Notes: generated from the sequence alone by a model not told the origin. Positions 33,006 through 43,657 are shown, numbered from the stretch's first letter. The stretch is 64,000 bases of DNA from Thalassobium sp. (GCA_002733205.1 NVUW01000005.1:186001-250000); one strand, 5' to 3'. Program-made: numbers and translations.

Positions 33006-36000
33006 ATGCTCGAGCTGCGTGGCGCACCGGCGCTTTCCGAATTCCGTCAGAACAAAGTCCTGAACAAACTGCAGCAAGTGCTGCCACAGGTCAGCGGCGT
33101 GTATGCCGAATTTATGCACTTTGCCGAGCTGCACGACGCTCTGGCCGATAACGAGCTGGCGGTACTGCAGCGTATCCTGCGTTACGGCCCTAAAGCCGAG
33201 GTAAAAGAAGGTAAGGGCGAACTCTTTCTGGTGGTGCCGCGTTTCGGCACCATCTCACCGTGGTCTTCCAAGGCCACCGACATCGCTCATAACTGTGGCC
33301 TGAACAAGGTACAGCGTCTGGAGCGTGGTATTGCTTACTATGTAGAAGGTATCAGTGCAGCTGAGCGTGCAGCGGCTGCGGCTGTGCTGCACGACCGCAT
33401 GGTAGAAGTGGTGCTGGAAAACAGCGTCGCGGCAGCTGACCTGTTCTCCCACGCAGAACCTGCGCCACTGAGCACCGTCGATATTCTGGGCGGTGGCCGT
33501 GACGCGCTGATCGAAGCTGATAAGAACCTGGGCCTGGCACTGGCCGACGACGAAGTGGATTACCTGGTCGAGAACTACAACATTCTGGGCCGTAACCCGA
33601 CCGACGTTGAGCTGATGATGTTCGCTCAGGCGAACTCCGAGCATTGCCGCCACAAAATCTTTAACGCCACCTGGACGCTGGATGGCGAGGAGCAGGACAA
33701 GTCCCTGTTCCAGATGATTAAAAACACCTACGAGTGTTACAACGAAAATATTCTGTCGGCCTATAAAGACAACGCCTCGGTGATTGTTGGCCCGCATGCC
33801 GGTCGTTTCTTCCCGAGCCCCGACAGTCGTGCCTACACCTACCATCAGGAAGATATGCACATCCTGATGAAGGTCGAAACCCACAACCACCCGACCGCTA
33901 TTGCACCACACTCCGGTGCGGCCACCGGCTCTGGTGGTGAGATCCGTGATGAAGGTGCGACAGGCCGTGGCTCCAAGCCAAAAGCCGGCTTAACCGGTTT
34001 TACCGTATCCGACCTGAAAATTCCTGGCTTCGAGCAGCCATGGGAAAGCCAGTACGGCAAGCCTGACCGCATTGTGTCGGCCCTCGATATCATGATCGAC
34101 GGCCCGCTGGGCGGCGCTGCCTTTAACAACGAATTCGGCCGTCCGAACCTGTGCGGTTACTTCCGTACTTTCGAACTGCAGCACGATGGTGAAGTCCGCG
34201 GTTACCACAAGCCCATCATGATTGCCGGTGGTTACGGCAACATCCGTGGCGAACACGTACAGAAGGGTGACATCCCGGTGGGCGCCAGTCTGATCGTACT
34301 GGGTGGCCCGGCGATGCAGATTGGTCTGGGTGGTGGTGCGGCGTCTTCTATGGCCTCTGGCCAGTCGAATGCCGACCTCGACTTTGCTTCTGTGCAGCGT
34401 GAAAACCCGGAAATGGAACGCCGCTGTCAGGAAGTGATCGACCGCTGCTGGCAGCTGGGCGATAAAAACCCGATTGCCTTTATTCACGACGTCGGTGCGG
34501 GCGGTATTTCCAACGCCTTCCCGGAACTGGTGAACGACGGCGGCCGTGGCGGTAAGTTTGAACTGCGCAACGTGCCAAACGACGAGCCGGGCATGAGCCC
34601 GCTGGCGATCTGGTCGAACGAATCCCAGGAACGCTACGTGATGGCAGTGGCGCAGGAAGATATGGCGGCGTTTGATGCCATCTGTGCCCGCGAGCGCGCG
34701 CCTTATGCGGTCGTGGGTTATGCCACCGAAGAACCGCATTTAACCGTCACCGACAGTCACTTCGACAATAAGCCGGTTGATCTGCCGTTGCAGGTTCTGC
34801 TCGGCAAGCCACCACGTATGCACCGTGAAGCCAGTCGCCGCAACGCCGCAGGCGATGCCTTTAATGGTGCCGGTGTCGATCTGGCCGATGCCGCTGAGCG
34901 CGTTCTCAAGCTGCCAACCGTGGCGAGCAAATCTTTCCTGATCACCATCGGCGACCGTTCTATTACCGGTACTGTGGCGCGTGATCAGTTTGTTGGCCCA
35001 TGGCAGGTGCCGGTGGCTGACGTTGCCGTAACCACCTCTTCTTATGACACCTACGCCGGCGAAGCCATGGCGATGGGCGAGCGTACGCCGGTCGCCTTGC
35101 TGGATGCTCCGGCCTCCGGTCGTCTGGCGGTGGCCGAAGCCATCACCAACCTGGCGGCGGCGCCGATTGCCAAACTGGCTGACATTAAACTGTCGGCTAA
35201 CTGGATGTGTGCGGCCGGCCACGACGGTGAAGACGAAAAACTCTACGCCACGGTAAAAGCCGTGGGTATGGAACTCTGCCCTGAGCTGCAGGTGACCATT
35301 CCGGTGGGTAAAGACTCGATGTCGATGAAAACCCGCTGGACCGATGTTGATGAAAACGGGAATGGCACCGATAAAACCGTTACCTCGCCCATGTCGCTGG
35401 TGATTACCGGCTTTGCTCCGGTAACCGATGCCCGTGGTGTACTGACGCCGCAGCTGAAATTAAGCCAGGGAGGGGTTGCGTTAGAGAGTGATTTAATTCT
35501 GGTTGACCTTGGCCGTGGCCAGAACCGTATTGGTGCTTCCTGTTTTGCCCAGGTATTCGGCAAAGTGGCTGATATACCGGCCGACCTCGACGACGCCGAA
35601 GACCTGAAAGCCTTCTTCGCCGTGGTGCAGGGCTTAAACAGCGACAATAAACTGCTGGCCTACCACGACCGTGCCGACGGTGGTCTGTTCGCCACCCTGA
35701 CCGAAATGGCCTTTGCGGCGCATTGCGGTGTGGATATCTCCATGGATCTGCTGGCCGATGACGAAGCCGGTCTGGCCGCTGCACTGTTCGCCGAAGAACT
35801 GGGTGCGGTGCTGCAGGTTCGCCGCGACGATCTGGAAGAAGTGCTGACCCAGTTTGAAGCCGCCGGTCTGGGCGATTGTACCGCCGTAATCGGTAAGCCG
35901 AACTTCGACGACCAGATTACCTTCAGCTTCCAGGACGAAGAATTCCTCAGCGAAAGCCGTGTGAACTGGCAGCGTCTGTGGAGCCAGACCAGCTACGAAA

Positions 36001-36938
36001 TGCAGGCGCTGCGTGATAACGCCGACTGCGCCAAGCAGGAATTCGACACCCTGCTGGACGCTGAAAACCCGGGCCTGCACGCTGAGCTGACCTTCGATAT
36101 TAATGATGACATCACTGCCGATTTACCGGCTTCAGGTTCTGAAAACAGCCCGAAAGTCGCGATTCTGCGTGAACAGGGTGTGAACGGCCAGATCGAAATG
36201 GCCGCCGCCTTTGACCGCGCCGGATTCACCTCGGTTGACGTGCACATGAGCGACATACTGTCGGGCAGCGTAACCCTGGAAGGCTTCCGCGGTTTAGTCG
36301 CCTGTGGCGGTTTCTCCTACGGTGACGTACTGGGCGCTGGTGAAGGCTGGGCCAAGTCCATCCTGTTTAACGACCAGGCGCGCAGCCAGTTTGAAGCCTT
36401 CTTCAAGCGTGAAGACACCTTCGCCCTCGGCGTGTGTAATGGCTGTCAGATGCTGTCAAACCTGCATGAACTGATTCCGGGTGCCGAACACTGGCCGCAC
36501 TTTGTACGTAACATGAGCGAGCAGTTTGAAGCCCGTGTTGCCATGGTCGAAGTGCAGGAATCCGACTCGGTATTCCTCGCCGGTATGGCCGGATCACGTA
36601 TGCCGATTGCCATCGCCCACGGCGAAGGCCGCGCCGAATTTGCCGACGACAGCGCCATTGACGAACTGGCTGGCCAGATCGCCCTGCGTTACGTCGACAA
36701 CTACGGCAACGTTACCGAACAATACCCGGCGAACCCGAACGGCTCACCACAGGGCATCACCGGCCTGACCGCCAACGATGGTCGTGTGACCATTATGATG
36801 CCGCACCCAGAGCGCGTATTCCGCGCGATTCAGAACTCCTACGTGCCAGCTGGTCCTGAAGGGGAGAGCTGGGATGAAGATGGCGCGTGGATGCGGATGT
36901 TCCGCAATGCCAGAGTCTGGTGTGAAGAGAACAGCTGA
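33006..36938 (+). CDS. purL: Phosphoribosylformylglycinamidine synthase, single-chain type
   Basis: The 1310-residue length is that of the large proteobacterial PurL. The N-terminal PurS-like domain is followed by the two-lobed FGAMS core, with [45 protein letters not shown] (ATP/Mg site) and [20 protein letters not shown]. The C-terminal glutaminase domain has nucleophile C1144 in GVCNGCQML and the His-Glu pair in PHPERVFR. It converts FGAR, glutamine and ATP to FGAM in purine synthesis. Codon use is strongly C/G-ended, typical of a highly expressed gene. Start 33006 has GGAG upstream. A palindromic repeat and a terminator follow. Confidence 0.97.
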   Translation: MLELRGAPALSEFRQNKVLNKLQQVLPQVSGVYAEFMHFAELHDALADNELAVLQRILRYGPKAEVKEGKGELFLVVPRFGTISPWSSKATDIAHNCGLNKVQRLERGIAYYVEGISAAERAAAAAVLHDRMVEVVLENSVAAADLFSHAEPAPLSTVDILGGGRDALIEADKNLGLALADDEVDYLVENYNILGRNPTDVELMMFAQANSEHCRHKIFNATWTLDGEEQDKSLFQMIKNTYECYNENILSAYKDNASVIVGPHAGRFFPSPDSRAYTYHQEDMHILMKVETHNHPTAIAPHSGAATGSGGEIRDEGATGRGSKPKAGLTGFTVSDLKIPGFEQPWESQYGKPDRIVSALDIMIDGPLGGAAFNNEFGRPNLCGYFRTFELQHDGEVRGYHKPIMIAGGYGNIRGEHVQKGDIPVGASLIVLGGPAMQIGLGGGAASSMASGQSNADLDFASVQRENPEMERRCQEVIDRCWQLGDKNPIAFIHDVGAGGISNAFPELVNDGGRGGKFELRNVPNDEPGMSPLAIWSNESQERYVMAVAQEDMAAFDAICARERAPYAVVGYATEEPHLTVTDSHFDNKPVDLPLQVLLGKPPRMHREASRRNAAGDAFNGAGVDLADAAERVLKLPTVASKSFLITIGDRSITGTVARDQFVGPWQVPVADVAVTTSSYDTYAGEAMAMGERTPVALLDAPASGRLAVAEAITNLAAAPIAKLADIKLSANWMCAAGHDGEDEKLYATVKAVGMELCPELQVTIPVGKDSMSMKTRWTDVDENGNGTDKTVTSPMSLVITGFAPVTDARGVLTPQLKLSQGGVALESDLILVDLGRGQNRIGASCFAQVFGKVADIPADLDDAEDLKAFFAVVQGLNSDNKLLAYHDRADGGLFATLTEMAFAAHCGVDISMDLLADDEAGLAAALFAEELGAVLQVRRDDLEEVLTQFEAAGLGDCTAVIGKPNFDDQITFSFQDEEFLSESRVNWQRLWSQTSYEMQALRDNADCAKQEFDTLLDAENPGLHAELTFDINDDITADLPASGSENSPKVAILREQGVNGQIEMAAAFDRAGFTSVDVHMSDILSGSVTLEGFRGLVACGGFSYGDVLGAGEGWAKSILFNDQARSQFEAFFKREDTFALGVCNGCQMLSNLHELIPGAEHWPHFVRNMSEQFEARVAMVEVQESDSVFLAGMAGSRMPIAIAHGEGRAEFADDSAIDELAGQIALRYVDNYGNVTEQYPANPNGSPQGITGLTANDGRVTIMMPHPERVFRAIQNSYVPAGPEGESWDEDGAWMRMFRNARVWCEENS

Positions 36939-37060
36939 AAACTAACTGCATTGCCAGAGCTGTGTTGAAAAGCGGCGCGAAGTGCTCATTTAGCGAGCTA
37001 AACTCCGCCTTCTTGCCCCGCTTTTCGCCTTGCTCTGCCTGCTTCGTTAACGTTTTCAGG
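36935..37060. repeat. Long imperfect palindromic intergenic repeat, copy B
   Basis: The left arm GCTGAAAAC starting at the purL stop pairs with GTTTTCAGG at 37052-37060. AAAGCGGCGC pairs with CCCGCTTTTCGCC inside. The core GTGCTCATTTAGCGAGCTAA (36983 onward) aligns with copy A at 4773. It probably forms a long cruciform or RNA hairpin at the 3' end of purL. Confidence 0.6.
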
Positions 37061-37110
37061 TGAGTGCTTTGCATGTAGGGTGGGCACTGCCCACCAAATG
37101 GCCTGTTAAA

Positions 37111-37145
37111 AAGCCGCTGCTCAGAGATGAGGAGCGGCTTTTTTA
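37111..37145 (+). terminator. Rho-independent terminator downstream of purL
   Basis: AAGCCGCTGCTC-agagat-GAGGAGCGGCTT, then TTTT. A strong stem with T-run before the ParDE locus. Confidence 0.85.
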
Positions 37146-37160
37146 TTGCTGTGCTGAGCG

Positions 37161-37184
37161 TAGTGATGCATTCTTGCATCACTA
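37161..37184. promoter_or_regulatory. Perfect palindrome upstream of parD, likely autoregulatory operator
   Basis: TAGTGATGCA-TTCT-TGCATCACTA is a perfect 10-bp inverted repeat 31 bp before the antitoxin start codon. Ribbon-helix-helix antitoxins usually bind such elements to repress their own operon. Confidence 0.65.
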
Positions 37185-37214
37185 ACGCATCATATTCGTA
37201 CAAAGGAGCAGTCT

Positions 37215-37469
37215 ATGGCAACCAGAGTAAGTCTGTCACTGACTGAGCCGAACGAACGCTGGATTCAGGCTCAGACCGACAGCAAAGAATTCACCAGCCG
37301 CAGTGAAGTGATCAACGACCTGATCCGTAAAGCGCGGGAGGTTGAAGAGATCCGTACCCGCTTAATCGCTGCTGAAATATCCGTCACAGAGAAAGGCTGG
37401 GTAACAACATCTCAGGAAGAGATGCTTAACAGGTTCAGGGAGCGGGCGGGCGGAGATGATAAGTTATAA
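37215..37469 (+). CDS. parD: ParD-family type II antitoxin
   Basis: This 84-residue protein has the N-terminal ribbon-helix-helix TRVSLSLTEPNERWIQAQTD, FTSRSEVINDLIRKAREVEE, typical of the CopG/ParD group, followed by a flexible toxin-binding tail. It would bind its own operator (palindrome at 37161) and neutralise ParE. AAGGAG lies 6-7 nt upstream of the ATG. It overlaps the toxin frame by 14 nt, the classical arrangement. Because the toxin is frameshifted, this antitoxin may now be an orphan. Confidence 0.88.
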   Translation: MATRVSLSLTEPNERWIQAQTDSKEFTSRSEVINDLIRKAREVEEIRTRLIAAEISVTEKGWVTTSQEEMLNRFRERAGGDDKL

Positions 37470-37730
37470 ACTCTCACCTCAGGCCGAAGATGACCTATAT
37501 CTTATCTGGCTATATGGATTGAATAACTGGGGCATAGAAGCCGCCATCAATATATCTCAAATATCTTCCATCCCTTCGATCAGATCTCAAAGAGCCCTTT
37601 GCAATACCCGCTTGTCGATGAAATCCGGCCGGGATACCGACGGTGTGTTACAGGAAAAGAAAGTATTTATTTTCGGGAGACAGATGAAGGTGTGGAGGTA
37701 ATGGCGGTGATTGGAAGGCAGGAGTGGTGA
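37456..37730 (+). pseudogene. parE: ParE-family toxin, frameshifted
   Basis: The first frame gives MISYKLSPQAEDDLYLIWLYGLNNWGIEAAI, a good ParE N-terminus. Near position 37550 the reading must move to another frame to give ISNIFHPFDQISKSPLQYP, then VDEIRPGYRRCV, KESIYFRE and VMAVIGRQEW, ending at TGA 37728-37730. The offset equals one lost base (or two gained). The uninterrupted frame instead yields an 81-residue product with an unrelated tail. ParE toxins poison DNA gyrase; this copy is most likely inactive unless the shift is a sequencing error. Confidence 0.85.
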
Positions 37731-38019
37731 GTAACAGATAAGCTGGGTGGCTTGATAGTTTCTCTGGTTGTTCGACCAGCTTCAACTGCCTTTAAAATTT
37801 TGATGATTCGTTTTTCGCTAAAACAGGATTTACGCATAGGAAAATATCCTGTAAGCATTGATTATGCAGGGAAATTTCCAGTTATGAATAGCCCAGTTTT
37901 CGGAGCTTACAGGTGCACTTTTCAGGAAGCCGTCTGGAACACCAATCAAGACGAGCAGCCAATACTGAAAAATCATCTGACTTTACTTATCAGAGACCAA
38001 TCGAACGACAAGGAAGCCT
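37731..38019 (+). promoter_or_regulatory. Upstream region of the STAND-nuclease gene
   Basis: These 289 bases contain an inverted repeat ACAGGAT (37823-37829) / ATCCTGT (37846-37852) that may be an operator, and AT-rich sequence suited to a promoter. An open frame from 37752 runs into the next gene in another frame and has no family resemblance, so it is not called. Confidence 0.3.
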
Positions 38020-41000
38020 ATGAGTCTTGCTGGAACGAGATCCAATCGCGGAGATTATTATCAAAAGCTGATTGCTCTTGATTGGGTGCTGGATGCCTTA
38101 GCCAGCAATGATATTGAATCACTGGAAGTCGATTCTGTTCATCATCAAGTCGACGATATCGTTATCAAAAAAACGGATGGCCCTCTCATCTGCTGCCAGT
38201 GCAAGAAAAACCAGAAAAATTTTAATACATGGTCTTTCGCAGATCTGGGTGACGAGCTTGAGAAAGCAGCCAAGGAATTGGCTGACTCACCGACCACTAC
38301 CCTCATTTTCTATTCCCGAGGCGCATTCGGAGATATAGCCAAGCTCCAGGAATTCGCAACCAACTACGAAGATGACCTGCAACTCATCCAAAACCTGACA
38401 AAAGGCCACCAAAAAAGTTATGCAGCAGTTCAAAAGATCATCGCAGCAGCCAAGGTATCCCTAACGCCATTTGAACTACTAGAGCGAACGACTTTTGAAA
38501 CGACACCTGCTGACTTTGAACGCCATGAGCAGCTTCAAATCGAGCGACTGGAAAGACTGGCCTCAAATTCAAAAATTGCTTACGAATCGCTCTGGCTAAC
38601 ACTAGAAAAACTCGGTGGTCGAGTACTGACTGGTGGAGTCGCAACCAGTAAACATCGGCGAACCCGCAATGATCTATTAGCAGTGCTGAATCAATCAGGC
38701 GCAATGCTGGTGCCACCTATTTCAGAGCAGGAGGTTCGAAACTCCTTTCAACAAACTTCCCTGATTGGCAGAAGCTGGAAAACCGATATCGCCGGGAAGC
38801 GTCTTGATAACCCGATACTGCATGGTGTGCTTGAGGCCATAGAGGCCAAAGCCTCATCCATCTTGATCACTGGTCAGCCAGGCTCAGGTAAAACCTGTTT
38901 GATGCTTCAGCTACAGGCAACACTGGAAGAAAGAGCCAAATCCCAGAACGGTTTTATTTCTCTGTTTATTCAGTCCAGAGAATTTTCCGAAGCGACAAAC
39001 ACGGAGGAAAGACATCATCAAGGGTTATCGAGCCAGTGGGTTGAACAAGCGGCTCGTCAAGCTGAGCTCTCCAGAGTGGTCGTCATTATCGATTCTCTGG
39101 ACGTGCTCTCGATAGCTCGCGAGCACAATGTGTTGTCCTATTTTCTGGCGCAAATAGATCGTCTGAAAAATATTCCCAATCTTACAGTCATCACCGCTTG
39201 TAGGGACTTTGACCGCCAATATGATCGACGCATCAGCGAAAAGGACTGGGACAGGGAACTGAAAATACCACCGCTGGATTGGGAGAAGCAGGTCCAACCT
39301 TTTCTCACCGATCTGGATATTGATACTTCAACGATTGATCAAACAACGCAAACGCTTGTTACCAACCCCAGAGAGCTGGATCTTTACGTAGAACTAGCGA
39401 AGCACTCTGGCAGCTTCAACGTGATCACCAGTCAGGATTTGGCCCAAAAATATCTCACTGTTTTTGTACAGAGTGATACTGCTCTTGGCGACGAAGCCAT
39501 GGTCGCCGTGGAGAATGCGGCTCGCCGAATGCTGGAAGCCAGAGCGCTATCTATTCCTTATCAGCAATTCTCAGGATCAGAAGCCGTTTTAAGGCGGCTA
39601 CTGAGCCTCGGCCTGTTCCAGAAAACTCATGACAACGGACTGACCTTTGGTCATCAAACCCTGCTGGATGTTTTGGTTATCAGTAATGCGATTCGTGAAG
39701 ATGTTTCTCTGAAGGAATTTATTACCGGGTTACCACCGGTTCCTTTTGTCAGACCCAGTATTCGCAGTTTTGTTAACCAACTCGCATCAGGAGAGAAGAA
39801 GGTTTTCAGGGGACAACTTCGCGCGGTATTAACCGGACAATTTCCTTTTCATCTTCGTCGCTTGGTCGCTGAAACCTTCGCACAGCAGCCTGTTGATCAA
39901 AGTGATTGGCCGTTGTTACGGGATTTGCGGAACCAGCACAAGGATGTCTTTCAGGTTATTTATACCCATAGCGCACACATCAGCTGGTTCCATATGTGGC
40001 AGCAGAACCTTTTACCAAACTTGAAACAAGAGAAAGATCAAGAAGGGTTGGAAGGATATCTCTATCGAATCAGCCAATGGCTGAATGAGGCTACTGAAGC
40101 CATTGTTCCTCTTTGGACAGAAGCAATGGATTGCAGCTGGATAGAAACTAATAACCTGGCGAGGCAGGTCTCTTTCTACTTGCAAGATCTCAGGGCTGAA
40201 CACTTACATTTAGCCAAACCACTGGTGTTGAAGCTACTTAAAAACCTGAATAGTGATCGAGATTTTCTTGGGGAAACCATAGCTCAATGCGTAGAAGCGG
40301 AAGTTTTGACGGATCAGGAGCTGTGGGGATATATCACTGGAGCAGTGAAACCTGAGAATTTACTCCATTACCGACTTGAAAACACATTGAATTGCCGACC
40401 GCACCAGTTTGGCAACAAAAATATGGATTTCTTGAAAAATCGAATGGCCAAGTCTCCGACGCTACTCACTTTGGCCATAAAGACAATCAATGATTGGGCC
40501 GATATACTATTAGATGAGTACAAGTACGAAAGGCCTCGACTGTTCAGCTATTTTCTCGACTACACCTCCTATGAAAAGACTCACTCCGAGAGAGGAACGA
40601 GTCCATACGATGATGTAAACGTACTGTTTGATGCCATTGAATATGGGATCACGGTGAATACCGAAAATCACACGCGATGGTGGCAAGAAAATCGACTTCC
40701 ATTATCTGAAAGCAACGACTTAGCCATAACTTATTTTTTGGTAAAAGTTCTTTCCGCAGCCCCAGAAAAAAACATAGATATTACCCAGCGAATTATTCTT
40801 AATGAAAAAATACTTAGATCCAGAATATCTTTTGAAATAGGAACTCTGATAAACATATCATCTATCCACCTTAATGAGAAAGCCATAACTAGCTTTAACC
40901 AGGTGATTGAATCACTCTATGAAGATGAAGTCCATCCGGACAGCAATATTACATGGATATCGAAAGAAAAGATTTCCTATATCTCAGCTCTGCCTAACTT

Positions 41001-42600
41001 CCTTCGTACCGACTCGAATCAGAAAACTCTTGATGCGTATGAGAAACTCAATGGGAATTACATTCGCGAACCAGATATTTACTGCAGAGGCGGTTTTGTT
41101 AGAGCACCATTTTCTTATGAGTTGATCATTGATACCTCAGATGGGGCATTACTAAAACTTCTGACACACTACTCAGACTATGCAGGTCGATTTGATGATT
41201 TTCTGGTCGGCGGAGAAGAGGAAGTTCAGCGCCAATTAGAAGAAGCTTCTTCCAGGCAACCCATCAGGTTTATCAACTATCTGATTAGATACTGGCACTG
41301 CTTAGCCTTAGCGTTCCGAAAATCCATCCTTGATGGACTCTCCAACCATCTGAGATACCTCTACGGCAATCTTAGACCAGACCAAAATTGGGAGACCCTC
41401 GAACAGCCTGATAAACACTGGCTTGCTGAACAGGTATTTGAAGAATTGGAAAGGCATCCAAGTCACTGGTACCGGACAAGAAGCAAAGCCAAGGCACTGG
41501 AAGCCTGTGCATATGTGATCAAGGATGCACACCTTGTAGACAAGCTTGTATTTCAAATGCTGGAGTTTGCTTATATCTCCGAAGACAGGTTCCACTCGAA
41601 TAACTCCAGATTGGGATTAATTCATGACGGAATTAATATGAAATCTGGCACTGTAGCCGATGCGATTATGGTTCTTGCGACCGAAATTTCTGAATCAGGA
41701 CGTGATAACTCTGAGCTGACAATCTCTGCATTAAAGTTATTCTCGCAATCAGAATGTTCTGTGGTGAAGGCAATGGTTCTTCGCCGTCTGCCTTACCTGA
41801 AAAATAATGCCCAGGAATTGGCATGGGAAATATTTGAACGTACTATGCAACACAGCCCCGAATTATGGCCTTATGCCGAATCATTCCTCTATTACAGTTA
41901 CCATAATGAGTTTGTGAAAGTTGAACCTTATCTGAGCCAAATAAAGTACAGTTCAGATCCGGAGTCACAGGCTATATGGGGGCGCATATCTGCTCTTTCA
42001 GGCTTAAGCGGATTTATTCAATCTGAAGAATTCATTGACGAACTTATAACTCTCAAAAGCAATAGCGCCTGGGAAGGTACATTGGATGTTTGGTCCCATC
42101 GAGAAAACTTCAACGCTCATCCAGAAATATGCCTGAAAGGGATAATTACCGCCTTTGCTCAAAATGACAACATTCAAATACTAGCCAGTGATGATTTTGT
42201 AGGGCTGCTAGGTGATAACGAACCCGCTATTAACTTCAGCGAGTCGGTATTCAATAGCTTTATTAACTCGTTGGAGCTAAGGCAGAATCAAGACAGCAAC
42301 AAGAGAGATCATTTTCAAGAAATTAACGAATGGCTAAATCTCATAGCCCAATCCGACCCAACTAAAGCTTTAAAGTGCGCTGAGAGATATATCCCAAAAC
42401 TGCAAAAATGGAAGCCCCACTTATATGATCACAATAATAATCTTGTTCAACTAATGAACCAACTATTTGCCTACGCCGAAGAGCTGGAAGAGTCCGATGA
42501 TGGAGATTTTCTGAACCGAGTTGTGACTCTTCAGGATGCTTTATTGTCTGTTGGTGTTAGTGAGATTCAAACATGGCTTGAGGCAGCGGAAAGGCCATAA
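38020..42600 (+). CDS. Nuclease-STAND ATPase fusion, candidate Avs-type antiphage sensor
   Basis: This is a single 1526-residue protein. Residues 1 to about 110 look like a PD-(D/E)xK/Cap4-type nuclease: GTRSNRGDYYQKLIAL, E36, D45/D46 in VDDIVI and Q60-x-K62 in CCQCKK. A linker of about 130 residues follows. The STAND/NACHT-type ATPase has Walker A GQPGSGKT (285-292), Walker B VVVIIDSLD (D358, D361) and a sensor Arg region TACRDFDRQY. Residues from about 600 to the end are a long helical-repeat domain, as in the target-recognition part of Avs proteins. By analogy it would bind a phage protein, oligomerise and cut DNA. Start 38020 has AAGGA upstream. GC content is clearly lower than in purL, suggesting transfer. 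The exact Avs subtype cannot be assigned by eye. Confidence 0.75.
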   Translation: MSLAGTRSNRGDYYQKLIALDWVLDALASNDIESLEVDSVHHQVDDIVIKKTDGPLICCQCKKNQKNFNTWSFADLGDELEKAAKELADSPTTTLIFYSRGAFGDIAKLQEFATNYEDDLQLIQNLTKGHQKSYAAVQKIIAAAKVSLTPFELLERTTFETTPADFERHEQLQIERLERLASNSKIAYESLWLTLEKLGGRVLTGGVATSKHRRTRNDLLAVLNQSGAMLVPPISEQEVRNSFQQTSLIGRSWKTDIAGKRLDNPILHGVLEAIEAKASSILITGQPGSGKTCLMLQLQATLEERAKSQNGFISLFIQSREFSEATNTEERHHQGLSSQWVEQAARQAELSRVVVIIDSLDVLSIAREHNVLSYFLAQIDRLKNIPNLTVITACRDFDRQYDRRISEKDWDRELKIPPLDWEKQVQPFLTDLDIDTSTIDQTTQTLVTNPRELDLYVELAKHSGSFNVITSQDLAQKYLTVFVQSDTALGDEAMVAVENAARRMLEARALSIPYQQFSGSEAVLRRLLSLGLFQKTHDNGLTFGHQTLLDVLVISNAIREDVSLKEFITGLPPVPFVRPSIRSFVNQLASGEKKVFRGQLRAVLTGQFPFHLRRLVAETFAQQPVDQSDWPLLRDLRNQHKDVFQVIYTHSAHISWFHMWQQNLLPNLKQEKDQEGLEGYLYRISQWLNEATEAIVPLWTEAMDCSWIETNNLARQVSFYLQDLRAEHLHLAKPLVLKLLKNLNSDRDFLGETIAQCVEAEVLTDQELWGYITGAVKPENLLHYRLENTLNCRPHQFGNKNMDFLKNRMAKSPTLLTLAIKTINDWADILLDEYKYERPRLFSYFLDYTSYEKTHSERGTSPYDDVNVLFDAIEYGITVNTENHTRWWQENRLPLSESNDLAITYFLVKVLSAAPEKNIDITQRIILNEKILRSRISFEIGTLINISSIHLNEKAITSFNQVIESLYEDEVHPDSNITWISKEKISYISALPNFLRTDSNQKTLDAYEKLNGNYIREPDIYCRGGFVRAPFSYELIIDTSDGALLKLLTHYSDYAGRFDDFLVGGEEEVQRQLEEASSRQPIRFINYLIRYWHCLALAFRKSILDGLSNHLRYLYGNLRPDQNWETLEQPDKHWLAEQVFEELERHPSHWYRTRSKAKALEACAYVIKDAHLVDKLVFQMLEFAYISEDRFHSNNSRLGLIHDGINMKSGTVADAIMVLATEISESGRDNSELTISALKLFSQSECSVVKAMVLRRLPYLKNNAQELAWEIFERTMQHSPELWPYAESFLYYSYHNEFVKVEPYLSQIKYSSDPESQAIWGRISALSGLSGFIQSEEFIDELITLKSNSAWEGTLDVWSHRENFNAHPEICLKGIITAFAQNDNIQILASDDFVGLLGDNEPAINFSESVFNSFINSLELRQNQDSNKRDHFQEINEWLNLIAQSDPTKALKCAERYIPKLQKWKPHLYDHNNNLVQLMNQLFAYAEELEESDDGDFLNRVVTLQDALLSVGVSEIQTWLEAAERP

Positions 42601-42652
42601 GTAGTCTATCGATGGGCACCTATTTACGATGTATTGTAAACCAGTATTCGAT

Positions 42653-42748
42653 ACTAATGGGACAATTCTAGATTAGTCAAGACTAATAGGACACCCACTC
42701 TAATAGTTTTGGGTTTAAAGCCAAGAACTAATAGGACATCCACTCTAA
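42653..42748. repeat. Direct repeats ACTAATAGGACAYCCACTCTAA
   Basis: Two near-identical 22-bp copies lie at 42682-42703 and 42727-42748. A decayed third (ACTAATGGGACAATTCTAGA) lies at 42653-42672. They lie just past the 3' end of the transposase remnant at 42772, and I recall similar flanks around Y1 transposase genes of gammaproteobacteria. Confidence 0.7.
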
Positions 42749-42771
42749 CAATCTTTGATTTAGAGGCTGAA

Positions 42772-43005
42772 TTTACCTTCATGAGAGTGCTCGGCTAGGT
42801 CTATCGGTGGTTGCTGCTGAGATGTGGCCCTGATCAGTTCTTGAATGCGGGGTGGAAGTAGCTTCAGCCGAATGCTGCTTTGCAGCGACCCAAAACCGGA
42901 CGATCCTTGGCAATCCATTCTTTTGTATGCCGACCGAGACTTATCTTCTTTACCAGCAAAGGTGCTGAAGTATTGCTCAATATGCTGCTTATGGTGAGCG
43001 CCAGA
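42772..43005 (-). pseudogene. Remnant of a Y1 (REP-associated tyrosine) transposase, copy 1
   Basis: The minus strand encodes HIEQYFSTFAGKEDKSRSAYKRMDCQGSSGFG, which resembles the extreme C-terminal region of a Y1/IS200-like transposase family common in marine gammaproteobacteria. The HUH catalytic domain is absent, and the tail continues in a frame not typical of the family. The related segment AQFGQCFSTFAGSEQQLRQ occurs in the second remnant at 44561-44805. The neighbouring direct repeats support a mobile origin. It is non-functional. Confidence 0.5.
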
Positions 43006-43078
43006 TCTGCTCAATATGTTAGAATTGGTACTTCGTTCGCCATTAAAAAATAACATATAAGCCACAAGGAACGTTTTG

Positions 43079-43531
43079 ATGCTTGCCAGATTAATCTTGC
43101 CGGTGTTCTGTCTTATCAGCAGTTCACTGCATGCCCTTGAGCCGATCGCCGATGACAGCCTGAGTGGGACTACCGGAGCTGGGGGAGTTACCATTGAGTC
43201 TAAAGTCGAGGTCTGTCAGCGTACGCTGTCTTTGGGTCTTGGTTTCTCCAGTCCGGATATTACGCTGTCCGTGCCACCTGATTTTCAGGGGGGACGCTAT
43301 GTCACGTTAGATAAAGAAGGTGAAGGGGCTGTTGAATTCACGCTGACAGAAGATGGGCAAGTAATCAATCCGGTGACTTATAGATCGATTGGTGATGACA
43401 ATACAGATCAGCTTTTGCTTACCCTGGTCAAGGGGATGAATGTGAAGTATATCGGTGCAGAAGCCGACCGGGCTGAGAAGTATACGGTTTTTGTGCATAT
43501 CTCGTTTAAGGATGATTGTCAGCAATATTGA
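43079..43531 (+). CDS. Secreted protein of unknown function with LSGTTGAGGVTIE motif
   Basis: This 150-residue protein has a signal peptide (LARLILPVFCLISSSLHA) followed by LEPIADDSLSGTTGAGGVTIESKVEV. The pattern 'D..LS..TG.gGVTIE' directly after the signal is shared by a family of exported proteins linked to pili or filaments in Acinetobacter/Marinobacter-type genomes (DUF6160-like). The rest is beta-rich with one Cys pair (CQRT, DDCQQY) that could form a disulphide. Start 43079 follows AAGGA at 8 nt. Function is unknown. It lies between two transposase remnants, so it was probably acquired. Confidence 0.65.
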   Translation: MLARLILPVFCLISSSLHALEPIADDSLSGTTGAGGVTIESKVEVCQRTLSLGLGFSSPDITLSVPPDFQGGRYVTLDKEGEGAVEFTLTEDGQVINPVTYRSIGDDNTDQLLLTLVKGMNVKYIGAEADRAEKYTVFVHISFKDDCQQY

Positions 43532-43657
43532 CGGTTTTCAGTGTATAAAGATGAGTATTGTAGAGGCTGGTTACAATATGACTACTCTGTGGTTGAAATT
43601 TAAACGCGGTCGCTCATTAGGTTTTAAAAAACAGATATATGATTGCAATGGAATGTC

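Noticed and set aside
33990..34739. 249-codon antisense ORF in purL
   Set aside because: Arises from the codon bias of purL; composition is not protein-like.
37752..38081. 109-codon ORF upstream of the STAND-nuclease gene
   Set aside because: Overlaps the real gene by 62 nt in another frame, has no clear ribosome binding site and no family match.
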